Positions 43,219 to 51,449 of a stretch of DNA of 64,000 nucleotides are shown one piece after another. The notes beneath the pieces were generated by a model, which worked only from the letters and a program-made list of their open reading frames with translations, had not been told where the DNA came from and made no database searches. Position 1 is the stretch's first letter. Every line of letters begins with the position of its first letter. The position numbers were made by a program, and so were the translations under genes. The DNA is from Hymenobacter sp. DG01 (GTDB taxonomy: Bacteria; Bacteroidota; Bacteroidia; Cytophagales; Hymenobacteraceae), in assembly GCF_006352025.1 (NCBI RefSeq), contig NZ_CP040936.1, positions 2,542,001 through 2,606,000 of the forward strand. The letters are read 5' to 3'.

Positions 43219-46170
43219 ATGCTCAAAGACTTTCGGATTGGAATCTTCCTGCTAGTACTGGCCGTCACGGGTCTGCTTATCTCCTGGTCGGCCCCGCGCG
43301 AAGAAGGCGGGCGCCCGATGTCGGTGGCGGAGCAGAACTGGGTTGACAGCGTCTTTAACTCGCTTACACCCGACCAGCGCCTGGGGCAGCTGTTTATGGT
43401 GGCTGCCTACTCCAACAAGGACCGCAAGCACGCCCAGTACACAGAGTTCCTGATCAAGAACTATAATATTGGCGGCCTGATGTTTCTGCAGGGCGGCCCG
43501 CGCCGGCAGGCCAACCTTACCAACCGCTACCAGGCGGCGGCCAAAGTGCCCCTGCTGGTAGCCATGGACGCCGAGTGGGGCCTGGATATGCGCCTGGATT
43601 CCAGCATGCACTTTGCCAAGGGCATGACCCTGGGCGCCATGGACGACGACCAGTACGTGTACCAGATGGGCCGCGAAATTGCCCTGAAGATGAAGACCCT
43701 GGGCGTGCACGTGAGCTTCTCGCCCGTTATCGACGTCAACTCCAACCCCAGCAATCCGGTTATCGGCAACCGCTCCTTCGGCGAAGACAAGGAGCAGGTT
43801 GCCAAGCACGGCATTAGCTACATCCGGGGCCTGCAGGACCACGGCATAATGGCCGTAGTAAAGCACTTCCCCGGCCACGGCGACACCGACGTGGACTCGC
43901 ACGTAGCTTTGCCCGTCATCAACTCCGACATGGCCCGGCTCACGAACGTGGATTTGTACCCGTTCCAGAAGGCCTTCGACCAGGGCGTAATGGGCGTGAT
44001 GGTCGGCCACCTCTACATGCCGCTGCTGGACACTGTCCGTTCCCTGTCGGCTACCATCTCCCGCAACCTGGTAACGGGCCTGCTGAAGGAGAAGATGAAC
44101 TACCGCGGCCTCGTGTTCACGGACGCCCTGAACATGAAGAGCGTCTCGACGCTCTACAAGCCTGGCGAGTTGGATGCGCTGGCCCTGGCCGCCGGCAACG
44201 ACGTGCTCCTGTTCTCGGAAGATGTGCCCATGGCCCTCCAGAAAATCAAGGAAACCATTGCGGCCGGCAAAATCGACCAGGCCGACATCGACCAGCGGGT
44301 GCGCAAGGTGCTGCGGGCCAAATACTGGGCCGGCCTGAACCGCTACCGCCCCGTGGATGTGCCCAACCTGATGCAGAACCTGAACCGGCCCCTAAGCCGC
44401 ATGGTGCAGCAGCAGATTTATGAGCACGCCACCACGGTAGTCAAAAATGAGGACGACCTCCTACCCTTCAACCGCCTCGATACCCTGCGGATTGCGGCCG
44501 TAACCATCGGCTCGGATGCGCCCACCTATAAGGAGATTATGGGCAAGTATCAGAACGGACCGGTGTACGCCGTGCCCAACCGCTACGCCGTCGATTCGGC
44601 GTTTGCCCGCATTGCCGGCCGCCTCGCGCCCTACAACGTGGTAGTGGTGAGCCTGCATAATATGAACAATACGCCCACCCACAACTACGGTATTGGGGAA
44701 GGGGCGCTGAAGTTTCTGAAGGAGCTGCAGGCCAACCCCCGGATCAAAACGGTGGTGGTGGCTTTCGGCAACGCCTACTCCCTAAAGTATCTGGAAAGCA
44801 ACCGCAACCTAGTGTGCGGCTACGAGGACAACTACGCCTCGCAGTTGGTGATGCCGCAGGTGCTGTTTGGGGCGCTGCCGGCTAAGGGTCGCCTACCCGT
44901 CACGGTTTCCGAAAACCTCAAAGCCGGCACTGGCCTACCTACCCCCGATTTCAAGCGCCTGCGCTACGGCACGCCCGAGGAAGCCGGCCTCGACTCACGC
45001 ATCCTGTCCCAGATTGATAACGTGGCCCTGGAGGCCGTGGCCTACGCCGCTGCGCCTGGCTGCCAGGTGCTGGTGGCCAAGGATGGTATGGTAGTGTTCG
45101 ACAAAAGCTACGGCTACTGCACCTACGATAAGTCGCAGCCGGTAAACAGCAGCACGCTCTATGACCTGGCTTCCGTGACGAAGGTAGCGGGCACTCTGCA
45201 GGCCATTATGTACCTCAAGGACCAGGGCAAGATCAACCTCGATGAGAAGGTAGCCACCTACCTGCCCGAGCTGAAAGCAACCAACAAAAAGGACATGACG
45301 GTGCGTGAGGTGCTCATGCACCAGGCAGGCCTCAAGCCCGGCATCCCGACCTGGGAGAAGACCGTTACCAAAGCCGGCCCCAAGCCTACCTTCTACGCCA
45401 GCACCGAGTCGCCGCAGTTTTCGCGGGAGGTAACTCCGGAGCTCTACAGCCTCAGCACCTCCGATGATTCCGTCTGGACCTGGGTGCAGCGCTCCGGCCT
45501 GCTACCCAAGGTGAAGGGCAAGTACCCAGTAGAGTACTCCGACCTGAGCTTTATCATTCTGAAGCGGGTAGCCGAGAAAGTGCTGAAAGAGCCCATTGAT
45601 GGCTTCCTGCAGCGCACGTTCTACCAGCCCTTGGGCCTGGGCACCATGACCTACAACCCGCTCAGCAAATTCCCGAAGTCGTGCATAGCGCCCACAGAAA
45701 ATGACACCTACTACCGCCGTACCCTGCTGCAAGGCACCGTGCACGACCAGACGGCGGCCATGATCGGGGGGGTAGGCGGCCACGCCGGCTTGTTCTCCAA
45801 CGCCAACGACCTGGCCGTACTTATGCAAATGAACCTGCAGAACGGCCGCTACGGCGGGCAGCGCTACTTCCAGACGCCGGTGGTCACGGAGTTTGCCCGC
45901 AGCACTGAGGCTGGCAACCGCCGCGGCCTGGGCTGGGACAAGGGCGACCCGAGCAAGCCCGAAGGCCCTACCAGCAACCTCTCACCGGCCAGCACCTTTG
46001 GCCATACCGGCTTCACGGGTACCTGCGTCTGGATGGACCCCGAAAACAAAATCCTCTACATCTTTCTTTCTAACCGCGTGTACCCCGATGCGGGCAATAA
46101 CAAGCTGCGTCAGTACAACATCCGGACCCGCATTCACGACGTGATATATAAGTCGTTGCAGAAAACATGA
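43219..46170 (+). CDS. GH3 beta-N-acetylglucosaminidase (NagZ-like) fused to a beta-lactamase-family domain
   Basis: A 983-residue protein with an N-terminal signal anchor (MLKDFRIGIFLLVLAVTGLL); the ATG at 43219 is chosen for this. Residues about 40-380 are a GH3 domain of NagZ type with the KHFPGHGDTDVDSH loop (Lys215 onward, with the His/Asp pair) and nucleophile Asp in VFTDALNMKSV. Residues about 400-600 are the GH3 C-terminal-like sandwich. Residues about 620-980 are a serine beta-lactamase/DD-peptidase fold with Ser652-Val-Thr-Lys655, YSDLSF in place of YxN, and GHTGFTGT in place of KTG. It probably trims peptidoglycan or muropeptides in the periplasm. Such fusions are known in Bacteroidota. 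Confidence 0.9.
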   Translation: MLKDFRIGIFLLVLAVTGLLISWSAPREEGGRPMSVAEQNWVDSVFNSLTPDQRLGQLFMVAAYSNKDRKHAQYTEFLIKNYNIGGLMFLQGGPRRQANLTNRYQAAAKVPLLVAMDAEWGLDMRLDSSMHFAKGMTLGAMDDDQYVYQMGREIALKMKTLGVHVSFSPVIDVNSNPSNPVIGNRSFGEDKEQVAKHGISYIRGLQDHGIMAVVKHFPGHGDTDVDSHVALPVINSDMARLTNVDLYPFQKAFDQGVMGVMVGHLYMPLLDTVRSLSATISRNLVTGLLKEKMNYRGLVFTDALNMKSVSTLYKPGELDALALAAGNDVLLFSEDVPMALQKIKETIAAGKIDQADIDQRVRKVLRAKYWAGLNRYRPVDVPNLMQNLNRPLSRMVQQQIYEHATTVVKNEDDLLPFNRLDTLRIAAVTIGSDAPTYKEIMGKYQNGPVYAVPNRYAVDSAFARIAGRLAPYNVVVVSLHNMNNTPTHNYGIGEGALKFLKELQANPRIKTVVVAFGNAYSLKYLESNRNLVCGYEDNYASQLVMPQVLFGALPAKGRLPVTVSENLKAGTGLPTPDFKRLRYGTPEEAGLDSRILSQIDNVALEAVAYAAAPGCQVLVAKDGMVVFDKSYGYCTYDKSQPVNSSTLYDLASVTKVAGTLQAIMYLKDQGKINLDEKVATYLPELKATNKKDMTVREVLMHQAGLKPGIPTWEKTVTKAGPKPTFYASTESPQFSREVTPELYSLSTSDDSVWTWVQRSGLLPKVKGKYPVEYSDLSFIILKRVAEKVLKEPIDGFLQRTFYQPLGLGTMTYNPLSKFPKSCIAPTENDTYYRRTLLQGTVHDQTAAMIGGVGGHAGLFSNANDLAVLMQMNLQNGRYGGQRYFQTPVVTEFARSTEAGNRRGLGWDKGDPSKPEGPTSNLSPASTFGHTGFTGTCVWMDPENKILYIFLSNRVYPDAGNNKLRQYNIRTRIHDVIYKSLQKT

Positions 46171-46205
46171 TTTGTTGTTCCGCTTTCCTGTTTCTTTGAT
46201 TCCGC

Positions 46206-46252
46206 AATCGGCGGTAAGCGCTTTCTGGAAGCGACTTGCCGCCGATTTTTTT
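46206..46252 (+). terminator. Terminator after the GH3-beta-lactamase gene
   Basis: A stem of about 17 bp with one bulge (AATCGGCGGTAAGCGCTT pairing with AAGCGACTTGCCGCCGATT) has a 5-nt loop and is followed by seven T. It lies 35 nt after the stop codon. Confidence 0.85.
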
Positions 46253-46259
46253 GTCTGTA

Positions 46260-46345
46260 GCGCGAGGCTCTAGCTTCGCGCACCGTTGTACCGCTTTGGC
46301 GGCGCAACGTTGGCCCCTACTACCTCGCGAGGCTGGAGCTTCGCG
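46260..46345. repeat. Two copies of a short palindromic repeat upstream of bshA
   Basis: GCGAGGCTCTAGCTTCGCG (near 46262-46280) and GCGAGGCTGGAGCTTCGCG (near 46327-46345) are near-identical imperfect palindromes. They lie 48 nt apart; the second ends 18 nt before the bshA ATG. They can pair with one another or each fold alone. They resemble REP units. Confidence 0.7.
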
Positions 46346-46363
46346 TTACTTCTCCCCGCTCCC

Positions 46364-47506
46364 ATGAACATCGGCATTGTTTGTTACCCCACTTTCGGCG
46401 GCTCGGGCGTCGTAGCCACTGAACTCGGTAAAGCCCTAGCTCTGAAAGGGCACCGCGTGCACTTCATCACCTACAGCCAGCCGGTACGCCTCGATTTCTT
46501 TAACGAGAATCTGTTTTATCACGAGGTCTATATTCCGCCCTACCCCCTCTTCCAGTTCCCACCCTACGAGCTGGCTCTGGCCAGCAAGATGGTGGACATC
46601 GTGCAGAACGAGAAGCTGGATGTGCTGCACGTGCACTACGCCATTCCGCACGCTTCGGCGGCCTACATGGCCAAACAGATTCTGCTTACCCGGGGCATTC
46701 GGATTCCGGTGGTAACTACCTTGCACGGCACCGATATTACCCTGGTGGGTAAGGATGCCAGCTACGAGCCGGTGGTAACGTTCAGCATCAACCAGAGCGA
46801 CGGGGTTACGGCCGTTTCGGCCGATTTGCGACGCGAAACCTACGAGTACTTCGCCATTGAGAAGGACATTGAGATAATTCCGAACTTCATCAATCTGGAA
46901 CGCTTCCAGAAGCTGAACAAGGGGCACTTCCGGGCGGCCATTGCGCCGGAGGGCGAAAAGCTGCTGGTGCATACCAGCAATTTCCGCTCCGTGAAGCGCA
47001 TCGACGACGTGGTCAAGATTTTTGCCGGGGTGCGGGCCCATATTCCGGCCAAGCTCCTGCTGGTAGGCGATGGCCCCGACCGCCCGCGCATTGAAAAGCT
47101 CTGCCGCGAGGTTGGCTACTGCAACGATATCCGGTTCCTGGGCAAGCTGGAAGCCGTGGAGGAGGTCCTCAGCGTGGCCGATCTGTTCCTGATGCCTTCC
47201 GAAAAGGAAAGCTTTGGCTTGGCGGCCTTGGAAGCTATGGCCTGCGAAGTCCCGGTTATCAGCTCCGACGCCGGCGGTATTCCTGAGCTCAACGAGCACG
47301 GCGTGACCGGCATGGTCAGCCACATCGGCGACGTGGATGACATGGTAAAAAACGCCCTCTACGTGCTGCAGGAAGATAACCTGCCCCGGTTCAAGACCGC
47401 TGCCCGTGCCCACGCCGAAACCTTCGCGGTGGAGAAGATCGTGCCGCTCTACGAAGCCTGCTATCAACGCGCCATTGATGCTACTCTGGTGGAAGTAGTG
47501 AAATAA
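46364..47506 (+). CDS. bshA: N-acetyl-alpha-D-glucosaminyl L-malate synthase BshA
   Basis: A 380-residue GT4 glycosyltransferase making the first intermediate of bacillithiol from UDP-GlcNAc and L-malate. The ATG at 46364 begins the family start MNIGIVCYPTFGGSGVVATE. The segment HVHYAIPHASAAYMAKQILL, VTTLHGTDITLVGKD and HTSNFRSVKRIDDVV are characteristic, and the GT4 EX7E motif is in EKESFGLAALEAMACEVP. Bacillithiol is the low-molecular-weight thiol of Bacteroidota and Firmicutes. bshB and bshC are not in the window. The gene is framed by palindromic repeats on both sides. Confidence 0.94.
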   Translation: MNIGIVCYPTFGGSGVVATELGKALALKGHRVHFITYSQPVRLDFFNENLFYHEVYIPPYPLFQFPPYELALASKMVDIVQNEKLDVLHVHYAIPHASAAYMAKQILLTRGIRIPVVTTLHGTDITLVGKDASYEPVVTFSINQSDGVTAVSADLRRETYEYFAIEKDIEIIPNFINLERFQKLNKGHFRAAIAPEGEKLLVHTSNFRSVKRIDDVVKIFAGVRAHIPAKLLLVGDGPDRPRIEKLCREVGYCNDIRFLGKLEAVEEVLSVADLFLMPSEKESFGLAALEAMACEVPVISSDAGGIPELNEHGVTGMVSHIGDVDDMVKNALYVLQEDNLPRFKTAARAHAETFAVEKIVPLYEACYQRAIDATLVEVVK

Positions 47507-47507
47507 T

Positions 47508-47565
47508 AAATGAGTGAAGTGTCATGGCGAGGACGGAGGACGACGCCATGACACTTCACTCATTT
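47508..47565. repeat. Long hairpin repeat downstream of bshA
   Basis: Arms of 22 nt (47508-47529, ending GAAGTGTCATGGCG, and 47544-47565) are perfectly complementary around a 14-nt GA-rich loop, starting 2 nt after the bshA stop. A diverged half-copy (TCGCCATGACACGTTACTCA) lies near 47665-47690, so the element is dispersed. Confidence 0.75.
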
Positions 47566-47587
47566 GCCCAAAGCCTGCTAAACAGAT

Positions 47588-47625
47588 AAGCCCTTACCTC
47601 CAGCATGGAGGTAAGGGCTTGTTAC
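47588..47625. terminator. Terminator hairpin downstream of bshA
   Basis: A perfect 15-bp stem (AAGCCCTTACCTCCA with TGGAGGTAAGGGCTT) has a GCA loop and is followed by GTTACATTTC. It lies between convergent genes. Confidence 0.75.
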
Positions 47626-47724
47626 ATTTCAAGGGGGTAGCACATTGGTCAGGACAGATGGCGTCGGTGCCCTCGCCATGACACGTTACTCAATCACTCA
47701 CTTACTTATTCACCGAATGGCTAC

Positions 47725-48261
47725 TTAAAACATAGCCACGGCCTCACGCTTCACGGCTAGCAGGGCCGTGGCCGTGGGGTCGAACTGGTTGGTCATGAGG
47801 CCCTCCAGGATGTGGCGCGCCAACTCCGGGCCGCGGGCTTCCTGGGGGTTGGGCAGTGCCTGATAATGAGTGCTGATAAGGTTTACCACGCTCTCCTGAG
47901 CCTGCTTCACGGCGGCCCAGGTTTCGGGCTGCATGTAGAGCTGCTGGCTGAGATTGTGCTCTACCTCAGCCCGAATTTCCTGCAGCAGCAGGCGGTGGTA
48001 ATCGGAGGCCGGAAGGCCAGCGCTGCTCACGCGCACCAGCAGGTTGTTCGGCGTGATGCGCTCCAGCAGCATGGTCACGCGCTCCAGAGCCTGCAGGCGC
48101 AGCGGCAGCGTGGTTTTGCTGGCTTCGAGACGCATTTCGACCAGGCGGCGCTGCTGCTCCTTTTCCAGGAATTGCTGAAAAAGAAAGTAAATGGCACCCG
48201 CCACAATAAGGGCCGGCAGAATAATCTTGAGCAGATCGAAGAGGTAGGCGGTGGAATCCAT
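47725..48261 (-). CDS. Conserved membrane-anchored protein of unknown function
   Basis: A 178-residue protein; the ATG at 48261 is chosen because it begins MDSTAYLFDLLKIILPALIV, with one membrane helix at about residues 9-30. The rest is a cytosolic helical region (QQRRLVEMRLEASKTTLPLR, ALERVTMLLERITPNNLLVR) with a YMQPETWAAVKQAQESVVNL segment. It looks like a conserved Bacteroidota family whose name I cannot give with certainty. It is divergent from the IscA-like gene, with about 260 nt between. Confidence 0.7.
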   Translation of the reverse strand: MDSTAYLFDLLKIILPALIVAGAIYFLFQQFLEKEQQRRLVEMRLEASKTTLPLRLQALERVTMLLERITPNNLLVRVSSAGLPASDYHRLLLQEIRAEVEHNLSQQLYMQPETWAAVKQAQESVVNLISTHYQALPNPQEARGPELARHILEGLMTNQFDPTATALLAVKREAVAMF

Positions 48262-48483
48262 AGGGGCAGGTTGGGCCGAGTAGTAAGGGTAGGACGCCGG
48301 GGACGCCGGCGCCAAAACGAGGCATAAAGGGATAAACAAGCGGAAAAGGCAGCCGCCTGAGGCCCGCAAATATAGTGTGAACCGCCAGCCGCTACCTGCT
48401 GTTATACCTTCAATCGGAGCTTGAGTTTCGAGCAGGGCCTGCATCCGGGGTTCGGACGCATCAGGTGACTGCCGCGAGCTTCG

Positions 48484-48491
48484 TATATTTG
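48484..48491 (+). promoter_or_regulatory. -7 element of the iron-sulfur protein gene
   Basis: TATATTTG fits TAnnTTTG exactly. It lies 30 nt upstream of the ATG at 48522, giving a leader of about 25 nt. No TTTG at -33 is visible. Confidence 0.45.
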
Positions 48492-48521
48492 TCGCCTTAC
48501 TTCCCTAACGACGAACTCACT

Positions 48522-48875
48522 ATGGCAACGGCCGTCTCCACGAAACTTGCTCCCATTAGCCTCACTCCCCGCGCACTGGAAGAGGTTCGGAATATTCTGA
48601 TTGAGAAAAACGTGCCCGCTGAATACGGGCTGCGCGTTGGTGTGCAGGGTGGTGGTTGCTCGGGCATGAGCTACCTGCTCGGCTTCGATAAAGCCAAGGA
48701 GCAGGACGAAACCTTCGACCTCGACGGCGTACTGCTCATTATGGATAAGAAACACGCCATGTACGTGCTGGGCATGGAGGTTGACTTCCAGGATGGCCTG
48801 AACGCCCGCGGCTTCGTGTTCAACAACCCCCAGGCCAAAAGCACCTGCGGCTGCGGCTCCTCGTTCTCAGCCTAA
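48522..48875 (+). CDS. IscA/HesB-type iron-sulfur cluster assembly protein
   Basis: A 117-residue A-type carrier. It holds the three conserved cysteines for cluster binding: Cys46 in GGGCSGMSY and Cys109/Cys111 in STCGCGSSF. It receives Fe-S clusters from the scaffold and passes them to target enzymes, in the cytoplasm. The ATG at 48522 begins the usual N-terminus (residues 1-15 upstream of the first strand). Whether it is IscA, ErpA or SufA cannot be told from sequence alone, since no isc or suf genes are nearby. Confidence 0.92.
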   Translation: MATAVSTKLAPISLTPRALEEVRNILIEKNVPAEYGLRVGVQGGGCSGMSYLLGFDKAKEQDETFDLDGVLLIMDKKHAMYVLGMEVDFQDGLNARGFVFNNPQAKSTCGCGSSFSA

Positions 48876-48907
48876 CCTATTGACTTGCGCTACCCAGGTA
48901 GCAAACT

Positions 48908-48940
48908 GAAAAGCCTCGGCCAGCTGGTCGGGGCTTTTTG
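48908..48940 (+). terminator. Terminator after the IscA-type gene
   Basis: A stem AAAAGCCTCGGCC with GGTCGGGGCTTTT (one mismatch and one wobble) has an AGCT loop and a five-T run. Confidence 0.75.
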
Positions 48941-49039
48941 TTTATCTACTAAACGCAGCTGACGGCACAGAGGCGGTGTATATCAGAGTTGCTGGCTACT
49001 TTAGGCCGCTCTTCCCTCCTACCCCCTTCTTATCCTCTG

Positions 49040-51235
49040 ATGCGTTCCTTCCTAGCCCTGGGCCTTTTGCTGGCCGCTACCGGAGTACAAGCCCAAGCGT
49101 TCAGCCCCGCCGAAATTGCCCGCTGGCAGCAGCAAGCCAAGCAGGTAACCATCACGCGCGACACCTGGGGCGTGCCGCACGTACAGGGCCGCACCGATGC
49201 CGACGCGGTGTTCGGGCTGCTATATGCTCAATGTGAGGATGATTTTGCGCGGGTGGAAATGAACTACCTCGATGCCATCGGCCGGCTGGCCGAGGTAGAG
49301 GGCGAGTCGGCTATATACCACGATTTGCGCGCCCGCCTGTTCATGGACAGCACCCAGGCCGTTCGTCTCTACAAGAAAAGCCCGGGCTGGATGAAGCAGC
49401 TACTCAATGCCTTCGCCGACGGCACCAATTACTACCTCTACACCCACCCCAAAGTCCAGCCCAAGCTGCTACGGCGCTTCCAGCCCTGGATGCCTTTGAT
49501 GTTTAGCGAGGGTAGTATTGGGGGCAATATCAGCGTAGTGCCCCTGGAGCGGCTGAAAAACTTCTACGGCAACCGGAAATCGACCTCCTGGCAGTGGCCC
49601 GATTTTGAGAAGGCCGAGCGGGAACCGGTGGGCTCCAACGGCTTTGCGGTGGCTCCGGCTAAAAGCGCCAGCGGCCACGCCCTGCTGCTCATCAACCCGC
49701 ACACGTCATTCTATTTCCGCCCCGAGGTGCAGGTAAGCAGCGAAGCGGGCCTGAACGCCTACGGGGCCGTGACGTGGGGGCAATTCTTTGTGTATCAGGG
49801 CTTCAATGAGCACTGCGGCTGGATGCACACCTCCAGCCAGGCCGATTCCATGGATGAGTACCTGGAAACCATTGAGTTGAAAGACGGCAAGCCCTACTAC
49901 CGCTATGGCCAGAAGCTGCGGCCCGTGCAGGTAGCTACCGTTTCCATTCCCTATCTGCAGGATGGCAAAATCGCGCGGCGGCAGTTTACTACCTACCGCA
50001 CCCACCACGGCCCGGTGGTTGGCCAACAGGCCGACAACAAATGGGTGACGGTGCGCATGATGGACACGCCGCTGCAGGCCCTGGAGCAGTCGTACCTGCG
50101 CACGAAGGCCACCGACTACGCCAGCTTCCGGAAGGTGATGAAGCTCAACGGCAACGCCTCCAACAACACGGTATTTGCCGACAGCAAGGGCACCATTGCC
50201 TACTGGCACGGCAACTTCATGCCCCGCCGCGACCCGCAGTTCGACTGGAGCCAGCCCGTGGATGGCAGCAACCCCCAAACCGACTGGAAGGGTCTGCACA
50301 AAGTCGAAGACATTGTGCAGGTGATGAACCCCGCCAGCGGCTGGATTCAGAACTGCAACTCTACCCCCTTCACCGTCTCAGGCCCCAGCAGCCCCGATAA
50401 GAGCAAGTACCCCGCCTATATGGCCCCCGACGCCGAGAATTACCGCGGCATTAATGCAGTGCGGGTGCTCAGCCAGAAACCAGTGTTTACCCTGGATACG
50501 CTGATTGCCGCCGCCAAAGACCCCTACCTCCCCGGTTTTGAGGAACTGCTGCCGGCGCTGGCTAAGGATTTCCAGTTCGTGACGGACAGCCCTAACCCGC
50601 CGGAGGGTGAGGTAGTGGAAGCCATGAAAACCCTGCAGGCCTGGGATAAACGCTACGGCAAAGTCTCCGTAGGCCAGACGCTGGCTACTTATTGGGGTGA
50701 GCGGCTGTTGCGTCTGGCTCGTCCGCGCGTACCAGCCGGGCAGGTGCTGGACTACATCAGCCTCGTTAAGTTTACCATTGCCAACACCACGCCCCAGGAG
50801 AAGGTAACGGCCCTGCAGGAAACCGTGGACGAGCTAACCCGCGACTTTGGCACCTGGCGCATGCCCTGGGGCGAGGTAAACCGCTTCCAGCGCCTCACCG
50901 GCAACATCCAGGAAACCTACGACGACCAAAAGCCCAGCCTGCCAGTGGCATTTACCTCGTCGGCCTGGGGGTCGTTGGCGGCCTTTGGCTCCCGGGCCTA
51001 CCCCGGCACCAAGAAGCGGTACGGCAGCGTCGGGAATAGCTTTATTGCGGTGGTGGAGTTCGGGCCGCGCGTTAAAGCCCGCTCCGTGCTGGCGGGCGGT
51101 AACAACAACCAGCCTACTTCCCCGCACTTCACCGACCAAGCCGGGCTGTACGCCGAGGAGAACTTCAAAGAAGTGTGGTTCTACCCCGAAGACGTAAAGC
51201 AACACGCCGAGCGCACCTACTCGCCGGGGCAGTAG
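49040..51235 (+). CDS. Penicillin acylase family (Ntn-hydrolase) protein, secreted
   Basis: A 731-residue exported enzyme. The ATG at 49040 begins the signal peptide (MRSFLALGLLLAATGVQA). A pro-enzyme of this family is cut before a catalytic Ser that becomes the new N-terminus of the beta chain; the motif here is EPVGSNGFAVAP, placing Ser at about residue 199. The alpha chain part carries TRDTWGVPHVQGRTDADAVF. The beta chain contains LINPHTSFYFRPEVQV and SNNTVFADSKGTIAYWHGNF. Members cleave amides such as penicillins or acyl-homoserine lactones; the substrate here is unknown, and quorum-quenching activity is only a possibility. Confidence 0.9.
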   Translation: MRSFLALGLLLAATGVQAQAFSPAEIARWQQQAKQVTITRDTWGVPHVQGRTDADAVFGLLYAQCEDDFARVEMNYLDAIGRLAEVEGESAIYHDLRARLFMDSTQAVRLYKKSPGWMKQLLNAFADGTNYYLYTHPKVQPKLLRRFQPWMPLMFSEGSIGGNISVVPLERLKNFYGNRKSTSWQWPDFEKAEREPVGSNGFAVAPAKSASGHALLLINPHTSFYFRPEVQVSSEAGLNAYGAVTWGQFFVYQGFNEHCGWMHTSSQADSMDEYLETIELKDGKPYYRYGQKLRPVQVATVSIPYLQDGKIARRQFTTYRTHHGPVVGQQADNKWVTVRMMDTPLQALEQSYLRTKATDYASFRKVMKLNGNASNNTVFADSKGTIAYWHGNFMPRRDPQFDWSQPVDGSNPQTDWKGLHKVEDIVQVMNPASGWIQNCNSTPFTVSGPSSPDKSKYPAYMAPDAENYRGINAVRVLSQKPVFTLDTLIAAAKDPYLPGFEELLPALAKDFQFVTDSPNPPEGEVVEAMKTLQAWDKRYGKVSVGQTLATYWGERLLRLARPRVPAGQVLDYISLVKFTIANTTPQEKVTALQETVDELTRDFGTWRMPWGEVNRFQRLTGNIQETYDDQKPSLPVAFTSSAWGSLAAFGSRAYPGTKKRYGSVGNSFIAVVEFGPRVKARSVLAGGNNNQPTSPHFTDQAGLYAEENFKEVWFYPEDVKQHAERTYSPGQ

Positions 51236-51255
51236 TAGCAAGTATAGGGACGGTA

Positions 51256-51356
51256 AACCGTCATGTCGAGCTTGTCGAGACATCTCGCGTGCTGACGTTG
51301 CATTAGCATTACAACATCAGCACGCGAGATGTCTCGACAAGCTCGACATGACGGTT
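51256..51356. repeat. Palindromic repeat, family copy C (45-bp arms)
   Basis: Arms 51256-51300 and 51312-51356 are inverted copies of 45 nt with one mismatch and an 11-nt loop. The start reads AACCGTCATGTCGAGCTTGT and continues CGAGACATCTCGCGTGCTGA. It lies between convergent genes (penicillin acylase and DUF1080). The outer 26 nt match copies A and B. It is far longer than a normal terminator and lacks a T run. Confidence 0.9.
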
Positions 51357-51449
51357 ACTATTATGCCCGAAATGATGGTCTAAATTGACCTGACGATTTA
51401 AGAAAGAACGTCAAGTACTCTAATTAACACATCAGGGCGTTATTCTTTT

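Noticed and set aside
46260..46345. Possible insertion sequence ends around bshA
   Set aside because: The repeats are short palindromes and no transposase gene or target duplication is visible.
46436..47467. 343-codon open frame opposite bshA
   Set aside because: Shadow of bshA, whose motifs are intact on the plus strand.
49040..51235. Antibiotic-resistance or quorum-quenching function for the acylase
   Set aside because: The family covers many amidases and the sequence alone does not decide the substrate.
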